This document shows positions 1-7,796 of a stretch of DNA of 24,075 bases, piece by piece. Position 1 is the stretch's first letter; each line of letters begins with the position of its first letter. A model generated the notes under the pieces. The model was not told where the DNA came from. It saw only the letters and a program-made list of their open reading frames with translations, and did not search any database. A program made the translations under genes and the position numbers. Source of the DNA: Acetobacteraceae bacterium (lineage in GTDB: Bacteria > Pseudomonadota > Alphaproteobacteria > Acetobacterales > Acetobacteraceae); NCBI GenBank assembly GCA_003164305.1, contig PLSZ01000251.1, positions 6,451 to 30,525 of the forward strand. The letters are read 5' to 3'.

Positions 1-306
1 CCCGGGTCGAGCCCGGGGATGACGAGAAGTTCCGGCGCGTCAGGCGACTCGTTGGTTGTTGGGCGTCGCCTTACGGAACGAATCCCATTTGGCCAGCGAA
101 AAATCAACTCCCCGGAGGCTCGTCCCTGGTGGCTGTCCCCCATCCGCCTCACGTTAAGCGCCAGCCAGGTCCAGGGCCGAAATAACCCCCGTCGTCATGC
201 TCGGGCTCGACCAGGCTCGACCCGAGCATTCGTGGACGCGCCCCTTGGTCGAAAATCGGCCGTGATCCGTGGTGCGAGTCATCCTCGGGCCGAGCCCGAG
301 GATGAC
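1..306. repeat. Cluster of three REP-like palindromes
   Basis: No gene is supported in bases 1-333. The stretch holds three related inverted repeats. The clearest is at 278-306: a perfect 13-bp stem (278-290 with 294-306) around a 3-nt CGA loop, with arm GTCATCCTCGGGC. A second at 197-229 has 9-bp outer arms (ATGCTCGGG and CCCGAGCAT). A third at 1-25, cut by the window edge, has a CCCGGG/GCCCGGGGATGAC core. Palindromes of this GTCAT(C/G)C(T/C)CGGG style are common interspersed extragenic repeats in alphaproteobacteria. The 278-306 copy lies 28 nt beyond the stop of the minus-strand PIN-like gene, so it could also act as an RNA 3' end, but no T-tract follows it. Confidence 0.7.
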
Positions 307-333
307 GATAAGGCGAAGATCGTCCGCCGCCGC

Positions 334-969
334 TCAGAGCTGATCCCGTCGACCGGCCAAACGATCCGCCATTCTGGGCAGCCCGACATGCGGCTCTCGC
401 AGCAGCGCGAGCCAGCCGTCCACCGACGTGTCGCCTCGGGTCAGGCTGGCGCGATGGGCCCGGCTGCCCGTCATCACCGCGGTCTCATGCGCGTCCAGCA
501 GTTCCAGACACCACGCGTCTGGAGAGAGTACCGCGGTGTCGTGCCAGAGTTTGGACATCACACCCGTCAGGCAAAATGTCGCGTCGGTGACGATCACCGC
601 CGCGCGCGCCGACAACGCGGTCGCGAGGACATGAGCGCTCTTGCGTTCGGCCGCCGTGGTGCAATGCGCCAGCACTTCCTCCTGCGCATCGCGGCTGGCG
701 ATGACATTGGCGATGGGAAACGCGCGGTCCATCTCGACACGCCGGTGGCGCAGCCGCTCCATCGGCATGTCGGGGCGAAACCGTTGCAGTTGCCGGGCCC
801 AATCGGTGTGGATCTGGTCGGACCAAACCGGGTCGAACGCGCCCGCCTCAGCGAGGTGCAGCAGGAACAGGGTCAGGATCCCTCGCGCCAGAACCGGCGC
901 ATCGAGCACCGCGAGTTCGACGGCGGGACGCACTGAGCTGGACGGCTGTTCCAAGTTGTCGCGCCTCAT
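334..969 (-). CDS. PIN_3-like domain protein, possibly with a degenerate active site
   Basis: The product has 211 residues. The N-terminal pattern (VLDAPVLARG at about 21-30, then LFLLHLAEAGAF and VWSDQI at about 34-53) is typical of the PIN_3 group of putative ribonucleases, where the first Asp (D23) binds metal. Other acidic positions look weak: the usual D-x-D-H-V segment reads KSAHVLATAL (about 110-119), with Ser/Ala where an Asp is expected, although a VTD follows (D129). The ATG at 969 is the start. No antitoxin-sized gene sits beside it; the upstream neighbour is the phosphoribosyltransferase, 78 nt away on the same strand. It may be a diverged or inactive PIN protein. The family is fairly clear, the function unknown. 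Confidence 0.7.
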   Translation of the reverse strand: MRRDNLEQPSSSVRPAVELAVLDAPVLARGILTLFLLHLAEAGAFDPVWSDQIHTDWARQLQRFRPDMPMERLRHRRVEMDRAFPIANVIASRDAQEEVLAHCTTAAERKSAHVLATALSARAAVIVTDATFCLTGVMSKLWHDTAVLSPDAWCLELLDAHETAVMTGSRAHRASLTRGDTSVDGWLALLREPHVGLPRMADRLAGRRDQL

Positions 970-1047
970 CGCCAGGATGGCGGGCCTGGGTTAGCCCCGG
1001 CGAGGCGGCCGTGGCAAGGCGGAAGTCAACTCGCCGCCTAAGTGTTT

Positions 1048-1947
1048 TCAGCGTTCCGGCGAACGTTGCTCGGCGGCACCGATCGTCCAGGCCTGACCGG
1101 TTTCCGCCGACCACCAACTGACGATCAAATGTGGCGCATGACCGGAAATGGCGATCGCCTGTTCGGCATCGGTCTCGATGAAATGGGTGCAGCCCCATCG
1201 CGTCGCCGCCTCGGCCTTGAAGCGCGCGATGCCGGCTTGATCGCCTCGTGTTTGATCCGGCCGGCATTCCAGCGGCAAATCCCGGTACGGCGTCTCCGCG
1301 AGCGAAGCGATCCACGGACTCTCCGCCATCGGAACTCCGCTGATCAGCACGGTCCGCCCAATGGGGAACCGCGGTCCCACCGCCGTCGAGGTCAGCAGCG
1401 CCGGCTCCAGTCCCAGACCAACGAACGGCGCTTCCACACCGGGATCGGTATTCGGGCCAGAGGCCTTCGCCGCGCGTCCGGTCGGTGTCGCCTCACCCCG
1501 TTCCCATGGCAGCCGAAACAGCGCGCGCATCGGGTATGACAGGTCCGGCATGTGCTGAACCGTGTCCGGATCGTGCACGACCACCAACGTCATGCAGTCC
1601 CGGCCTGCATCGCGAAGGGCCGTCCGGGCGCGCTGCAAGGTTATCCCGCTGGAGCAACAATCGTCGATCAGCAGGATCCGCCGTCCGATGGCTGGAGGGC
1701 CGATCCAATCGATCGCTCCGGTGGTTTTATCATGCCTGACGAAAGACAGCGGCAGAGCCAGGATCCCCGCCGCCATCGCCGCCGGCACCACGCCGCCTCG
1801 GGCGAGCCCCACCACCGCGTCCGGTCCCCAGGAAGCCGCGCGTTCCAGCAACGCCGCGACCATTCGCTCGACCTGATCGTAGCCGATGAACACGGGCATT
1901 TGGCTGGTGTCGAGCCCCTTCCACGCCGGCCGGTCGCCCTCGGTCAT
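1048..1947 (-). CDS. Phosphoribosyltransferase-domain protein with extra C-terminal domain
   Basis: The 299-residue protein has a type I phosphoribosyltransferase domain in its first 140 residues. The PRPP-binding loop is clear: ILLIDDCCSSGITL at about 91-104, with the Asp pair D95-D96 and the following small residues. A GLARGGVVPA segment (about 47-56) is the early glycine/arginine loop. Residues about 185-285 form a second domain with conserved-looking SPWIA, YRDLPLECRP and FIETDAEQA segments; this resembles C-terminal extensions on uncharacterised nucleotide-related PRTases, and I cannot assign its activity. The ATG overlaps the stop of the upstream binding-protein gene (ATGA), implying translational coupling. 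A base or nucleotide salvage role is likely; the substrate cannot be read from sequence. Confidence 0.82.
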   Translation of the reverse strand: MTEGDRPAWKGLDTSQMPVFIGYDQVERMVAALLERAASWGPDAVVGLARGGVVPAAMAAGILALPLSFVRHDKTTGAIDWIGPPAIGRRILLIDDCCSSGITLQRARTALRDAGRDCMTLVVVHDPDTVQHMPDLSYPMRALFRLPWERGEATPTGRAAKASGPNTDPGVEAPFVGLGLEPALLTSTAVGPRFPIGRTVLISGVPMAESPWIASLAETPYRDLPLECRPDQTRGDQAGIARFKAEAATRWGCTHFIETDAEQAIAISGHAPHLIVSWWSAETGQAWTIGAAEQRSPER

Positions 1948-2936
1948 TTTTTCATCTCGATCCCGACGCGATGATCGACGAATTGCGTGGTGTAGGCACG
2001 ATCGACGTCGATCCCAGCCGGATAAACGCCCACCGCGACCATGCCCTGGTAAAACTCCCGCCAGCGCGCGGCGGTCATGGCGCCGATTCCAAGTGTCAAC
2101 GCATCGCCGGAATCGACGATCCCGTGATCGTTCATCATCTTTCTGCCATACGCCAGCAACGCGTCGGACATTTCGGGATTGGCCGCCTTGATCATTCGAT
2201 TGGCCGGCGCCGGATCGTCATGGAGATACGAATACCAGCCCTCGATCGAGGCATCCACGAAGCGTCTGACGACATCGGGTTTTTCATCGACGATCTTGTG
2301 GCCCGCGGTGATGATGTTGCCGTATCCCTTGTATCCTCCATCCGCGACGAGCAGCACGACCGGATCGAAGCCGCCCTTCTCCCGGATGACAAACGGTTCC
2401 GATCCAAGATAGCCTTGCTGGATCAGGTTCTTGTCCGCCAGGAATGGCGCCATGTTAAAAGTATAAAGTTTCGTTTGTGCATCGCTGTAGCCATACTTCG
2501 CCGCGAGAAACCGCCACCAGCTTTGCCGCGCGTCCGGTGCGATTTCAATCGGCTTCCCCTTGAGCGCCTCGAAACTGTCGAGGCCCAGACCGGGATGGGC
2601 GATCAGCACCGCGGGATCCTTTTGAAAAATCGCCGCGATGGCGACGAAGGGCAGATGATTTTGCACGAACTCGATCGCCCGACCGCCACCGAGATTGAAA
2701 TCCAGCCGCCCGGCCATGAGAAGTTGCATGTGATTGACCTGCGGACCGCCCTCGCGGATCGTCACCGACAGCCCGTGCTTCGCGTAGATCCCGTTGGCCA
2801 CCGCCTGATAATAGCCGCCATATTCGGCTTCCGCGCGCCAATCGATGCCGAAGGTGATCTGGTCGTCGGCCTTGGCCGTCAATGTCGAAAGGATCAAACC
2901 CAGAGCGAACCATATCGCACCCCCAATCGCCCGCAT
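1944..2936 (-). CDS. NMT1/THI5-like ABC transporter substrate-binding protein
   Basis: The product of about 330 residues starts with a signal peptide (MRAIGGAIWFALGLILS, cleavage near TAKA-DD). The mature part has the SsuA/ThiY/NMT1 pattern: ITFGIDWRAEAEYGGYYQA, then YAKHGLSVTI, a GRLDFNLGGG region and a helical C-terminus. Such proteins bind hydroxymethylpyrimidine, pyrimidines, sulfonates or related small molecules for ABC import. I chose the ATG at 2936 because a GGAG lies 7 nt upstream and the signal peptide starts there; an upstream ATG at 2984 would add 16 hydrophilic residues. No permease or ATPase gene is nearby, so it is an orphan receptor here. Its stop overlaps the phosphoribosyltransferase start, which hints that the ligand is a base or nucleoside precursor (inference). 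Confidence 0.87.
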   Translation of the reverse strand: MRAIGGAIWFALGLILSTLTAKADDQITFGIDWRAEAEYGGYYQAVANGIYAKHGLSVTIREGGPQVNHMQLLMAGRLDFNLGGGRAIEFVQNHLPFVAIAAIFQKDPAVLIAHPGLGLDSFEALKGKPIEIAPDARQSWWRFLAAKYGYSDAQTKLYTFNMAPFLADKNLIQQGYLGSEPFVIREKGGFDPVVLLVADGGYKGYGNIITAGHKIVDEKPDVVRRFVDASIEGWYSYLHDDPAPANRMIKAANPEMSDALLAYGRKMMNDHGIVDSGDALTLGIGAMTAARWREFYQGMVAVGVYPAGIDVDRAYTTQFVDHRVGIEMKK

Positions 2937-3013
2937 CTCCTCGCTCCGCTTCAATTTCCATGCACCACCCTGGGCCGTGAGCATAGCGAATGTCAGGTCG
3001 GGAGCAACGCCAG

Positions 3014-3036
3014 GTGACCGGACGGTCGCCGGTCAC
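3014..3036 (-). other. Intercistronic hairpin
   Basis: A perfect 8-bp inverted repeat (GTGACCGG at 3014-3021, CCGGTCAC at 3029-3036) with a 7-nt loop lies in the 137-nt gap between the SDR stop and the binding-protein start. No T-run follows on the minus strand, so an intrinsic terminator is not supported. It could protect mRNA ends or attenuate expression. Confidence 0.4.
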
Positions 3037-3073
3037 AGACCGACGTCGAGCCAAAAAAGCGAGGCCTTCGCCG

Positions 3074-3841
3074 TCATACCGATGGATCGAAGGCGATATC
3101 CCGGGCACGGCCCGCCACGCTCTCCCCGCCGTCGAGGAATATCGTGTTTCCCGTCATCGCCGGCGAACTGAGGATATACCGCACGCACCGCGCGATTTCC
3201 TCGGGCGTGGTGCTTCGGCCCAAAGGCGGCGCCCGCCACGCGCGTTCGAACGAGTCGTGCGTCTGCTTGCCGCTGATCAGCGCGAGGCCGGGAGCGATGC
3301 CGCAAACCCGAACGCGTCCCGCCAGAGCCATCGCCAGCATGCTGGTCAGGCCCGCGAGGCCGACCTTGCCGATCGTATACGACAGAAAATCCGGATTCAG
3401 GTTCGAGATCTTTTGATCCAGGATATTGATGATGCATCCATCCGACCGCCCATCGAACAAGCGAACAAAATCCCGGCAAAGGAAAATGGGAGCGATCAGA
3501 TTTGAAGACAAATGATCATGCAACGAGTCCCAGGTCACCGAAGATATGTCATCGTGATAAAACGTCGATGCGTTGTTGATCAGGCAATCGACCGATCCCA
3601 GTAATGCCACGCACCGGTCCATCAGACCTTCCACGTCGGCCCTTTGTCCCAGATCGGCCTGTACCAGATCGCATACGCCTCCCGCGTCGCGGATTTCACC
3701 GGCGAGAGCCTCGGCATCCCGTTCCGAGCGATGGTAATGCACGATCACGTTCCACCCATCCGCGGCGAGGGTCCGAGCGATCGCCGCGCCCACCCGCCGG
3801 GCCGCGCCGGTGATCAGAACGCTACGCCGCCGTTCCGTCAC
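3074..3841 (-). CDS. folM: SDR oxidoreductase of pteridine reductase (FolM/PTR1) type
   Basis: This is a 255-residue short-chain dehydrogenase. The cofactor motif is TGAARRVG (11-18); the Arg-rich form is typical of NADPH-dependent pteridine reductases. NNAS follows at 89-92. The catalytic set fits PTR1/FolM: D142, Y155 and K159 have the same 13- and 4-residue spacing as Asp181, Tyr194 and Lys198 of Leishmania PTR1. FolM reduces dihydromonapterin or dihydrofolate. The GTG start overlaps the TGA of the upstream folB-like gene (GTGA), so the two pterin genes are translationally coupled, which strengthens the functional call. A general SDR with another substrate cannot be excluded. Confidence 0.82.
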   Translation of the reverse strand: MTERRRSVLITGAARRVGAAIARTLAADGWNVIVHYHRSERDAEALAGEIRDAGGVCDLVQADLGQRADVEGLMDRCVALLGSVDCLINNASTFYHDDISSVTWDSLHDHLSSNLIAPIFLCRDFVRLFDGRSDGCIINILDQKISNLNPDFLSYTIGKVGLAGLTSMLAMALAGRVRVCGIAPGLALISGKQTHDSFERAWRAPPLGRSTTPEEIARCVRYILSSPAMTGNTIFLDGGESVAGRARDIAFDPSV

Positions 3842-4251
3842 GCGCCTTGTTCCCGTATTTGGTAAACCTCCACGCCCGCCGCCGCCGCCTCATTGAAAAT
3901 GTCCGGCTTCATGATCGAAACCCGGCAGGCGCTGACCCGAGGATTGCGAAAACACAACTCGACGAGTTCATGCAGCAACGTCTCCAGCAGCGGCGTATGC
4001 GGTCGCGTTGGCCACGATTTCAACGCCACGCGAACCGGGTCGTAATCGACGATCGTATCCGCCGACTCGGCGGACAGCGACCGCGTCAACGGAGCGAACA
4101 TCTCCACGTTGACGATCAGGCGCGTCGGGCGTTCCGGATGCTGTTCCCAGGCATGCAATCCGACATGCGCCTCCGTCACGATATCGCGCAGCACGACCCG
4201 GATGTAACTGCCCGACTGAAGCGCCACAGGTTCCATGTCAAAGACGTCCAT
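3838..4251 (-). CDS. folB: Dihydroneopterin aldolase family protein (FolB/FolX)
   Basis: The product of about 137 residues belongs to the FolB/FolX family, which cleaves or epimerises dihydroneopterin in folate and monapterin synthesis. Family signs are VGLHAWEQHPERP (the Glu matches the pterin-anchoring Glu of the N-terminal strand), DTIVDYDPV, HTPLLETLLHELVE and VSIMKPDIF, where the Lys matches the catalytic Lys. The start is uncertain: ATG at 4251 is preferred; ATG at 4236 and TTG at 4284 are possible, and none has a strong ribosome binding site. Pairing with a FolM-like reductase is the arrangement expected for a tetrahydromonapterin-type branch, so an epimerase (FolX-like) role is as possible as an aldolase role. 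Confidence 0.85.
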   Translation of the reverse strand: MDVFDMEPVALQSGSYIRVVLRDIVTEAHVGLHAWEQHPERPTRLIVNVEMFAPLTRSLSAESADTIVDYDPVRVALKSWPTRPHTPLLETLLHELVELCFRNPRVSACRVSIMKPDIFNEAAAAGVEVYQIREQGA

Positions 4252-4303
4252 CCGTTGCGGCCGCGCGCTCTTCCGGCGATACAACCGGCGCGCCGGACAC
4301 GGG

Positions 4304-5587
4304 TCAACCCCGGAAGAATCCCCGCTGAAAAAACACCACCGAAACCACGACCAGCACCGGCAGCATCACCGCCGTTGCCGCCAGCATGAACGGCACGAAC
4401 CCCGGCATCCGCACCCCGCGATGCGACGCCACCGTCCGCAGCATCAGATTGGGCGCGTTGCCGATATAGGTCAGCCCGCCGAACATCACCGCTCCCGCGG
4501 AGATCGCCCGCAACGCCTGGACCTGTCCCTCGGTCATCGCGTCAGGCCTGATCCCCGCCAGATCGAAGAACACCAGATACGATGGCGCGTTGTCGAGGAA
4601 CGCGGACAGCACGCCCGCCAGCCAGAAACACAACACCGGCCGCGCCTCACCCGCCGGGTCCCGCACCAGCCCCAACACCTCGGCGAACGGCCCATCCATG
4701 CCCAGGCGCAGCAACTCCGACACCGGTTCCAGCGTGATGAAGATGCCGACGAACAACACCGCGACCTCGGTCATCGGATGCCAGGAAAAATCGTTCGCCT
4801 GCCGCACCGCGCGCGGCGTGAACCACAGCGAAAGGCCGCCCGCGACCACGCCGAACGGCACCGGCGACACCGGGATCGTGACACTCGCGGCCAGCAGCAG
4901 CACCAGCAGCACGTTCCCCCACCCTCGTACTGAGAACCGTTCGGCCGGTGGCGCCGGAGGCTCCCTTCGCGCGAGCCACCAATCGGTCAAGAAAAACACC
5001 GCGAGCAGCAAACCCACCGCCAACAGCCAGATCCCAATCAGGTTCCTCGCCGGCCAAAGCAACGGCACGCCCCGCAGCAAGCCGGCGAGCAAGGGCGGGT
5101 TGCCGATCGGCGTCAGCACGCCGGCGGTGTTCCCCACCAGCAGGATCAGGAACAGAACCAGATGAAATCGTCGCCGCCGGTGGGCGTTGGCACGCAGCAG
5201 CGGTTGAATGATCACCATCGCCGCCCCGGCCGTGCCCATGACCAACGCCAGCAGCGCGCCCAGAGCCAGCATCGCCGTGTTTCCCCAGGGCCGCCCCCCT
5301 GGGCCGCCGCGCAACAGGATCCCTCCCGCGGCGACGTAAAGCCCGCCCAACACGGCGACGAACGGCAAATAACCAGCCGTCACCGCGTGCGCCGTCTCGT
5401 GCGCCCAGACGGGAAATCCCAACAGCGGAAGCAGCGCGAGGCTCCACAGCGCCGCCACCGATCCCATCTGCCGTAGCCAGAACCGCGGCGCGAGGCCCGG
5501 AATCAGCGCGATCGACAGCAGCAGCCCCACGAATGGCACGACGACCCAGGCCGCATGGCCGCTCGCCAAAAAGCCGGTCGATTGCAT
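4304..5587 (-). CDS. Ion transporter superfamily antiporter (UIT/NhaD/ArsB-like)
   Basis: The protein has about 427 residues and some ten or eleven hydrophobic membrane segments. Signature loops of the ion transporter superfamily are present in both halves: TPIGNPPLL in the first, and LDNAPSYLVF followed by TYIGNAPNLM in the second; the paired polar-Asn loops form the discontinuous helices of Na+/H+ and anion antiporters. The substrate is not readable; Na+ or organic anions are usual. The ATG at 5587 was taken rather than the adjacent upstream TTG. It is the first gene of the minus-strand cluster, 19-52 nt before folB depending on the folB start, and is divergent from coxG with only 51 nt between. 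Confidence 0.82.
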   Translation of the reverse strand: MQSTGFLASGHAAWVVVPFVGLLLSIALIPGLAPRFWLRQMGSVAALWSLALLPLLGFPVWAHETAHAVTAGYLPFVAVLGGLYVAAGGILLRGGPGGRPWGNTAMLALGALLALVMGTAGAAMVIIQPLLRANAHRRRRFHLVLFLILLVGNTAGVLTPIGNPPLLAGLLRGVPLLWPARNLIGIWLLAVGLLLAVFFLTDWWLARREPPAPPAERFSVRGWGNVLLVLLLAASVTIPVSPVPFGVVAGGLSLWFTPRAVRQANDFSWHPMTEVAVLFVGIFITLEPVSELLRLGMDGPFAEVLGLVRDPAGEARPVLCFWLAGVLSAFLDNAPSYLVFFDLAGIRPDAMTEGQVQALRAISAGAVMFGGLTYIGNAPNLMLRTVASHRGVRMPGFVPFMLAATAVMLPVLVVVSVVFFQRGFFRG

Positions 5588-5638
5588 CAACCTGCCCCCG
5601 ACCTTACCTTAACGGATGCAGAATGGGGGCCGATTTCG

Positions 5639-6262
5639 ATGGACATGACGGGTGAGAGGCGCATCGCCGCGCCACGCCAGGTGGTCTGGGACGCGCTGAA
5701 CGACACCACGACTCTGAAAGCCAGCATACCAGGGTGCGAGACCCTGGAGAAAACCGACGACACCCACATGAAAGCCACCGCGGCGGTCAAACTGGGTCCC
5801 ATTTCGGCCCGGTTCAACGGCGCCGTGACACTCTCCGACATCAATGCTCCCAACAGCTATACCATCACCGGCGAGGGCCAGGGCGGTGTCGCCGGCTTCG
5901 CCAAAGGCGGCGCCAAGGTGTTCCTGACCGACGACGCGGGCGCCACCTTGCTGAAATACGAGGTGAACGCCCAGGTGGGGGGCAAGCTGGCGCAACTGGG
6001 GGCGAGATTGATCGACGCCAGCGCCAAACAGATGGCCGAGCAGTTCTTCACCAAATTCTCCGACGAGGTCCAGAAGCTGGTTCCCGCCGAAGCCGCCCCC
6101 GCCACGCCAGTCGAGATCGTCCCCTCGCCAATCGCGCCGCCCTCCGCGATCAGCCCGCTCGCTTTGATCCCGCGGGAGCCTTTCGGTCTGCCGGTCATGG
6201 GCTGGATCGGGATCCTGTTGTTCGCCGGGATACTGCTGGCCACGCTCGCGAGCTTGCTCTAG
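5639..6262 (+). CDS. coxG: CoxG, carbon monoxide dehydrogenase accessory protein (SRPBCC)
   Basis: The product has 207 residues. The START/SRPBCC domain begins with MDMTGERRIAAPRQVVWDAL and continues through IPGCETLEK, ATAAVKLGPISARFNG and GEGQGGVAGFAKG, all hallmarks of CoxG. A proline-rich linker follows, then a C-terminal hydrophobic segment (GWIGILLFAGILLATLASLL) that should anchor it to the inner membrane. CoxG is thought to recruit CO dehydrogenase-type molybdenum hydroxylases to the membrane. The ATG at 5639 fits the family start; a reading frame open further upstream has no homologous sequence. Its TAG overlaps the coxD GTG by one base. Confidence 0.92.
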   Translation: MDMTGERRIAAPRQVVWDALNDTTTLKASIPGCETLEKTDDTHMKATAAVKLGPISARFNGAVTLSDINAPNSYTITGEGQGGVAGFAKGGAKVFLTDDAGATLLKYEVNAQVGGKLAQLGARLIDASAKQMAEQFFTKFSDEVQKLVPAEAAPATPVEIVPSPIAPPSAISPLALIPREPFGLPVMGWIGILLFAGILLATLASLL

Positions 6263-7161
6263 TGGCCGCTCTTCCCGGATCGGTCTCGGAGACCGCGCAA
6301 CTTCTGGTGGCACAAGGCTACATCGCGGACCGTGAGCTGGCGACGACCGTCCATCTGGCGCTGGCGATGCAACGGCCGTTGCTGCTGGAGGGCGAGCCCG
6401 GCACCGGCAAGACGGAAATCGCCAAGGTGCTGGCGGCCGGCCTGAACCGGCGTCTCGTGCGGCTGCAATGCTACGACGGCATGGATTTGTCCGCCGCCGC
6501 GTACGAGTGGGACCACGCCCGTCAGTTGATGGCGATCCGCATGGCGGAGGCCGCCGGCCAGACCGATCGCGACGAGTTGTCGTCCGACATCTACACCCGC
6601 AAATACCTGCGCGCCCGCCCGTTGCTGTCCGCAATCGATCCGGACCAGCCCCCGGCCGTGCTGCTGATCGACGAGCTGGACCGCGCCGACGAACCGTTCG
6701 AGGCCTTCCTTCTGGAACTACTCGCCGACTTCCAGATCACCGTCCCCGAACTGGGCACCATGCGCGCGAAGACAAAGCCCGTGGTCGTGTTGACCTCGAA
6801 CCGGACCCGGGAAGTGCACGACGCGATCCGCCGCCGCTGCCTGTATCATTGGGTCGCGTATCCCGACGCCACCCGCGAGCGTGCCATCCTGGCGGCGAAG
6901 GCGCCCGAGGTGCCGGAAAAACTCGCCGCTCAGGTCGTTGCGTTCCTACAAAAACTGCGCGGCGAGGATTTGTTCAAGCTTCCCGGCGTCGCCGAAACCA
7001 TTGACTGGGCTCAGGCGCTGACGTACTTGAACAAGACCGAACTGACGGCGGGTGATGTCGATGAGACACTCGGCGTTTTGTTGAAGTATCAGGATGACAT
7101 CGCGAAAATCCGCGGGGCGGAGGCGGCGCGGATTTTGAACGAGGCGCAGGCGGGCGGGTGA
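6262..7161 (+). CDS. coxD: CoxD, MoxR-type AAA+ ATPase
   Basis: The 299-residue AAA+ ATPase shows Walker A GEPGTGKT (44-51), Walker B LLIDELD (134-140), and a sensor region VVVLTSNRTREVHDAIRRRC. In Oligotropha carboxidovorans CoxD, a chaperone of this family, is needed to assemble the CuSMoO2 centre of CO dehydrogenase; relatives act on other molybdenum hydroxylases together with a VWA partner (CoxE). The GTG at 6262 overlaps the coxG stop and gives the family length; the frame is open far upstream inside coxG but that part is an out-of-frame shadow. The usual partner coxE is displaced by about 2.8 kb. Confidence 0.93.
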   Translation: MAALPGSVSETAQLLVAQGYIADRELATTVHLALAMQRPLLLEGEPGTGKTEIAKVLAAGLNRRLVRLQCYDGMDLSAAAYEWDHARQLMAIRMAEAAGQTDRDELSSDIYTRKYLRARPLLSAIDPDQPPAVLLIDELDRADEPFEAFLLELLADFQITVPELGTMRAKTKPVVVLTSNRTREVHDAIRRRCLYHWVAYPDATRERAILAAKAPEVPEKLAAQVVAFLQKLRGEDLFKLPGVAETIDWAQALTYLNKTELTAGDVDETLGVLLKYQDDIAKIRGAEAARILNEAQAGG

Positions 7162-7218
7162 ACCGGACCGCTTCTCCGCGCGGGATAGCAGTACTTCGGC
7201 GAAGCAACTGACGCAGTC

Positions 7219-7632
7219 ATGATTGATCGTATGAGGACGGTGATAGTGATTGGCGTGGCCGCCATTGCAATGCCCATTATTGCTTTTGCAGGTAGCGACG
7301 ACCCGGCATGGTACCTCGTGCGAGGTAACAGCGGAACATGCTCGCGGTTCGACGCGGATCCAACGACGTTCACAAAGCTTATGCAACAGCAGCCGGGAGG
7401 TGTTCTCAACAACGGAGATGGCGGAAGCATCTCTGAGAAGAGCGAAGTGCCTGGCGTTATCGAACGAGTCCCAGACGACGGCAAAGGGCATGTTGCGGGG
7501 ATGGTATTCGTCCAGGGGGCGGATGATTGTCGGCGCATAGCGGAGACCATGCGAGCAACGCACTTGATGCCCTTCCAACAGCGGGCGCAAAGCTTGCGTC
7601 AACCAAATGTCCGTCCGGAATCATCTTATTGA
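7219..7632 (+). CDS. Small predicted exported protein, unknown function
   Basis: This ORF encodes 137 residues. Residues 5-24 form a signal peptide (MRTVIVIGVAAIAMPIIAFA, cleavage before GSDD). The mature part of about 113 residues has two Cys (C41 in SGTCSRF, C103 in ADDCRR) that could form a disulfide in the periplasm. Start is the ATG at 7219 or the ATG four codons later. Base composition is lower in GC than the flanking cox genes. I recognise no family. It is the first item in the DNA that separates coxD from coxE. Confidence 0.6.
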   Translation: MIDRMRTVIVIGVAAIAMPIIAFAGSDDPAWYLVRGNSGTCSRFDADPTTFTKLMQQQPGGVLNNGDGGSISEKSEVPGVIERVPDDGKGHVAGMVFVQGADDCRRIAETMRATHLMPFQQRAQSLRQPNVRPESSY

Positions 7633-7796
7633 AAAGTCATGTTGATCGGTGTACCTTAGATGGTTACGGATTTTAAATAATCTGCGTGCATCCCTGCTTA
7701 TCTCCTTGCCTTATCCGCGTGAGATTCCTTTGTCGATCCAAACGCCAGACACCGGCCCGCGATAAGAATTTTAACGCGGATGAGGCAACGTGATAA
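7633..7796. other. AT-richer intergenic stretch with dispersed inverted repeat
   Basis: No gene is seen. The region is clearly richer in A/T than the rest of the window (for example ATTTTAAATAATC near 7669). TTATCCGCGT at 7711-7720 is nearly the reverse complement of ACGCGGATGA at 7774-7783 (9 of 10), separated by 53 nt. It may be the edge of a small mobile or repeat element. Confidence 0.35.

Noticed and set aside
1971..3017. A 348-codon plus-strand frame opposite the substrate-binding protein gene
   Set aside because: Composition is Arg/His/Asp-rich without a domain, while the opposite strand encodes a recognisable protein with a signal peptide.
5734..6261. Extended N-terminus for coxD inside coxG
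   Set aside because: The upstream part is out of frame with coxG and Arg-rich; the family starts near the GTG at 6262.
6946..7602. A 218-codon minus-strand frame across the coxD end and the small exported protein gene
   Set aside because: Half of it is antisense to coxD; the plus-strand frame has a convincing signal peptide.
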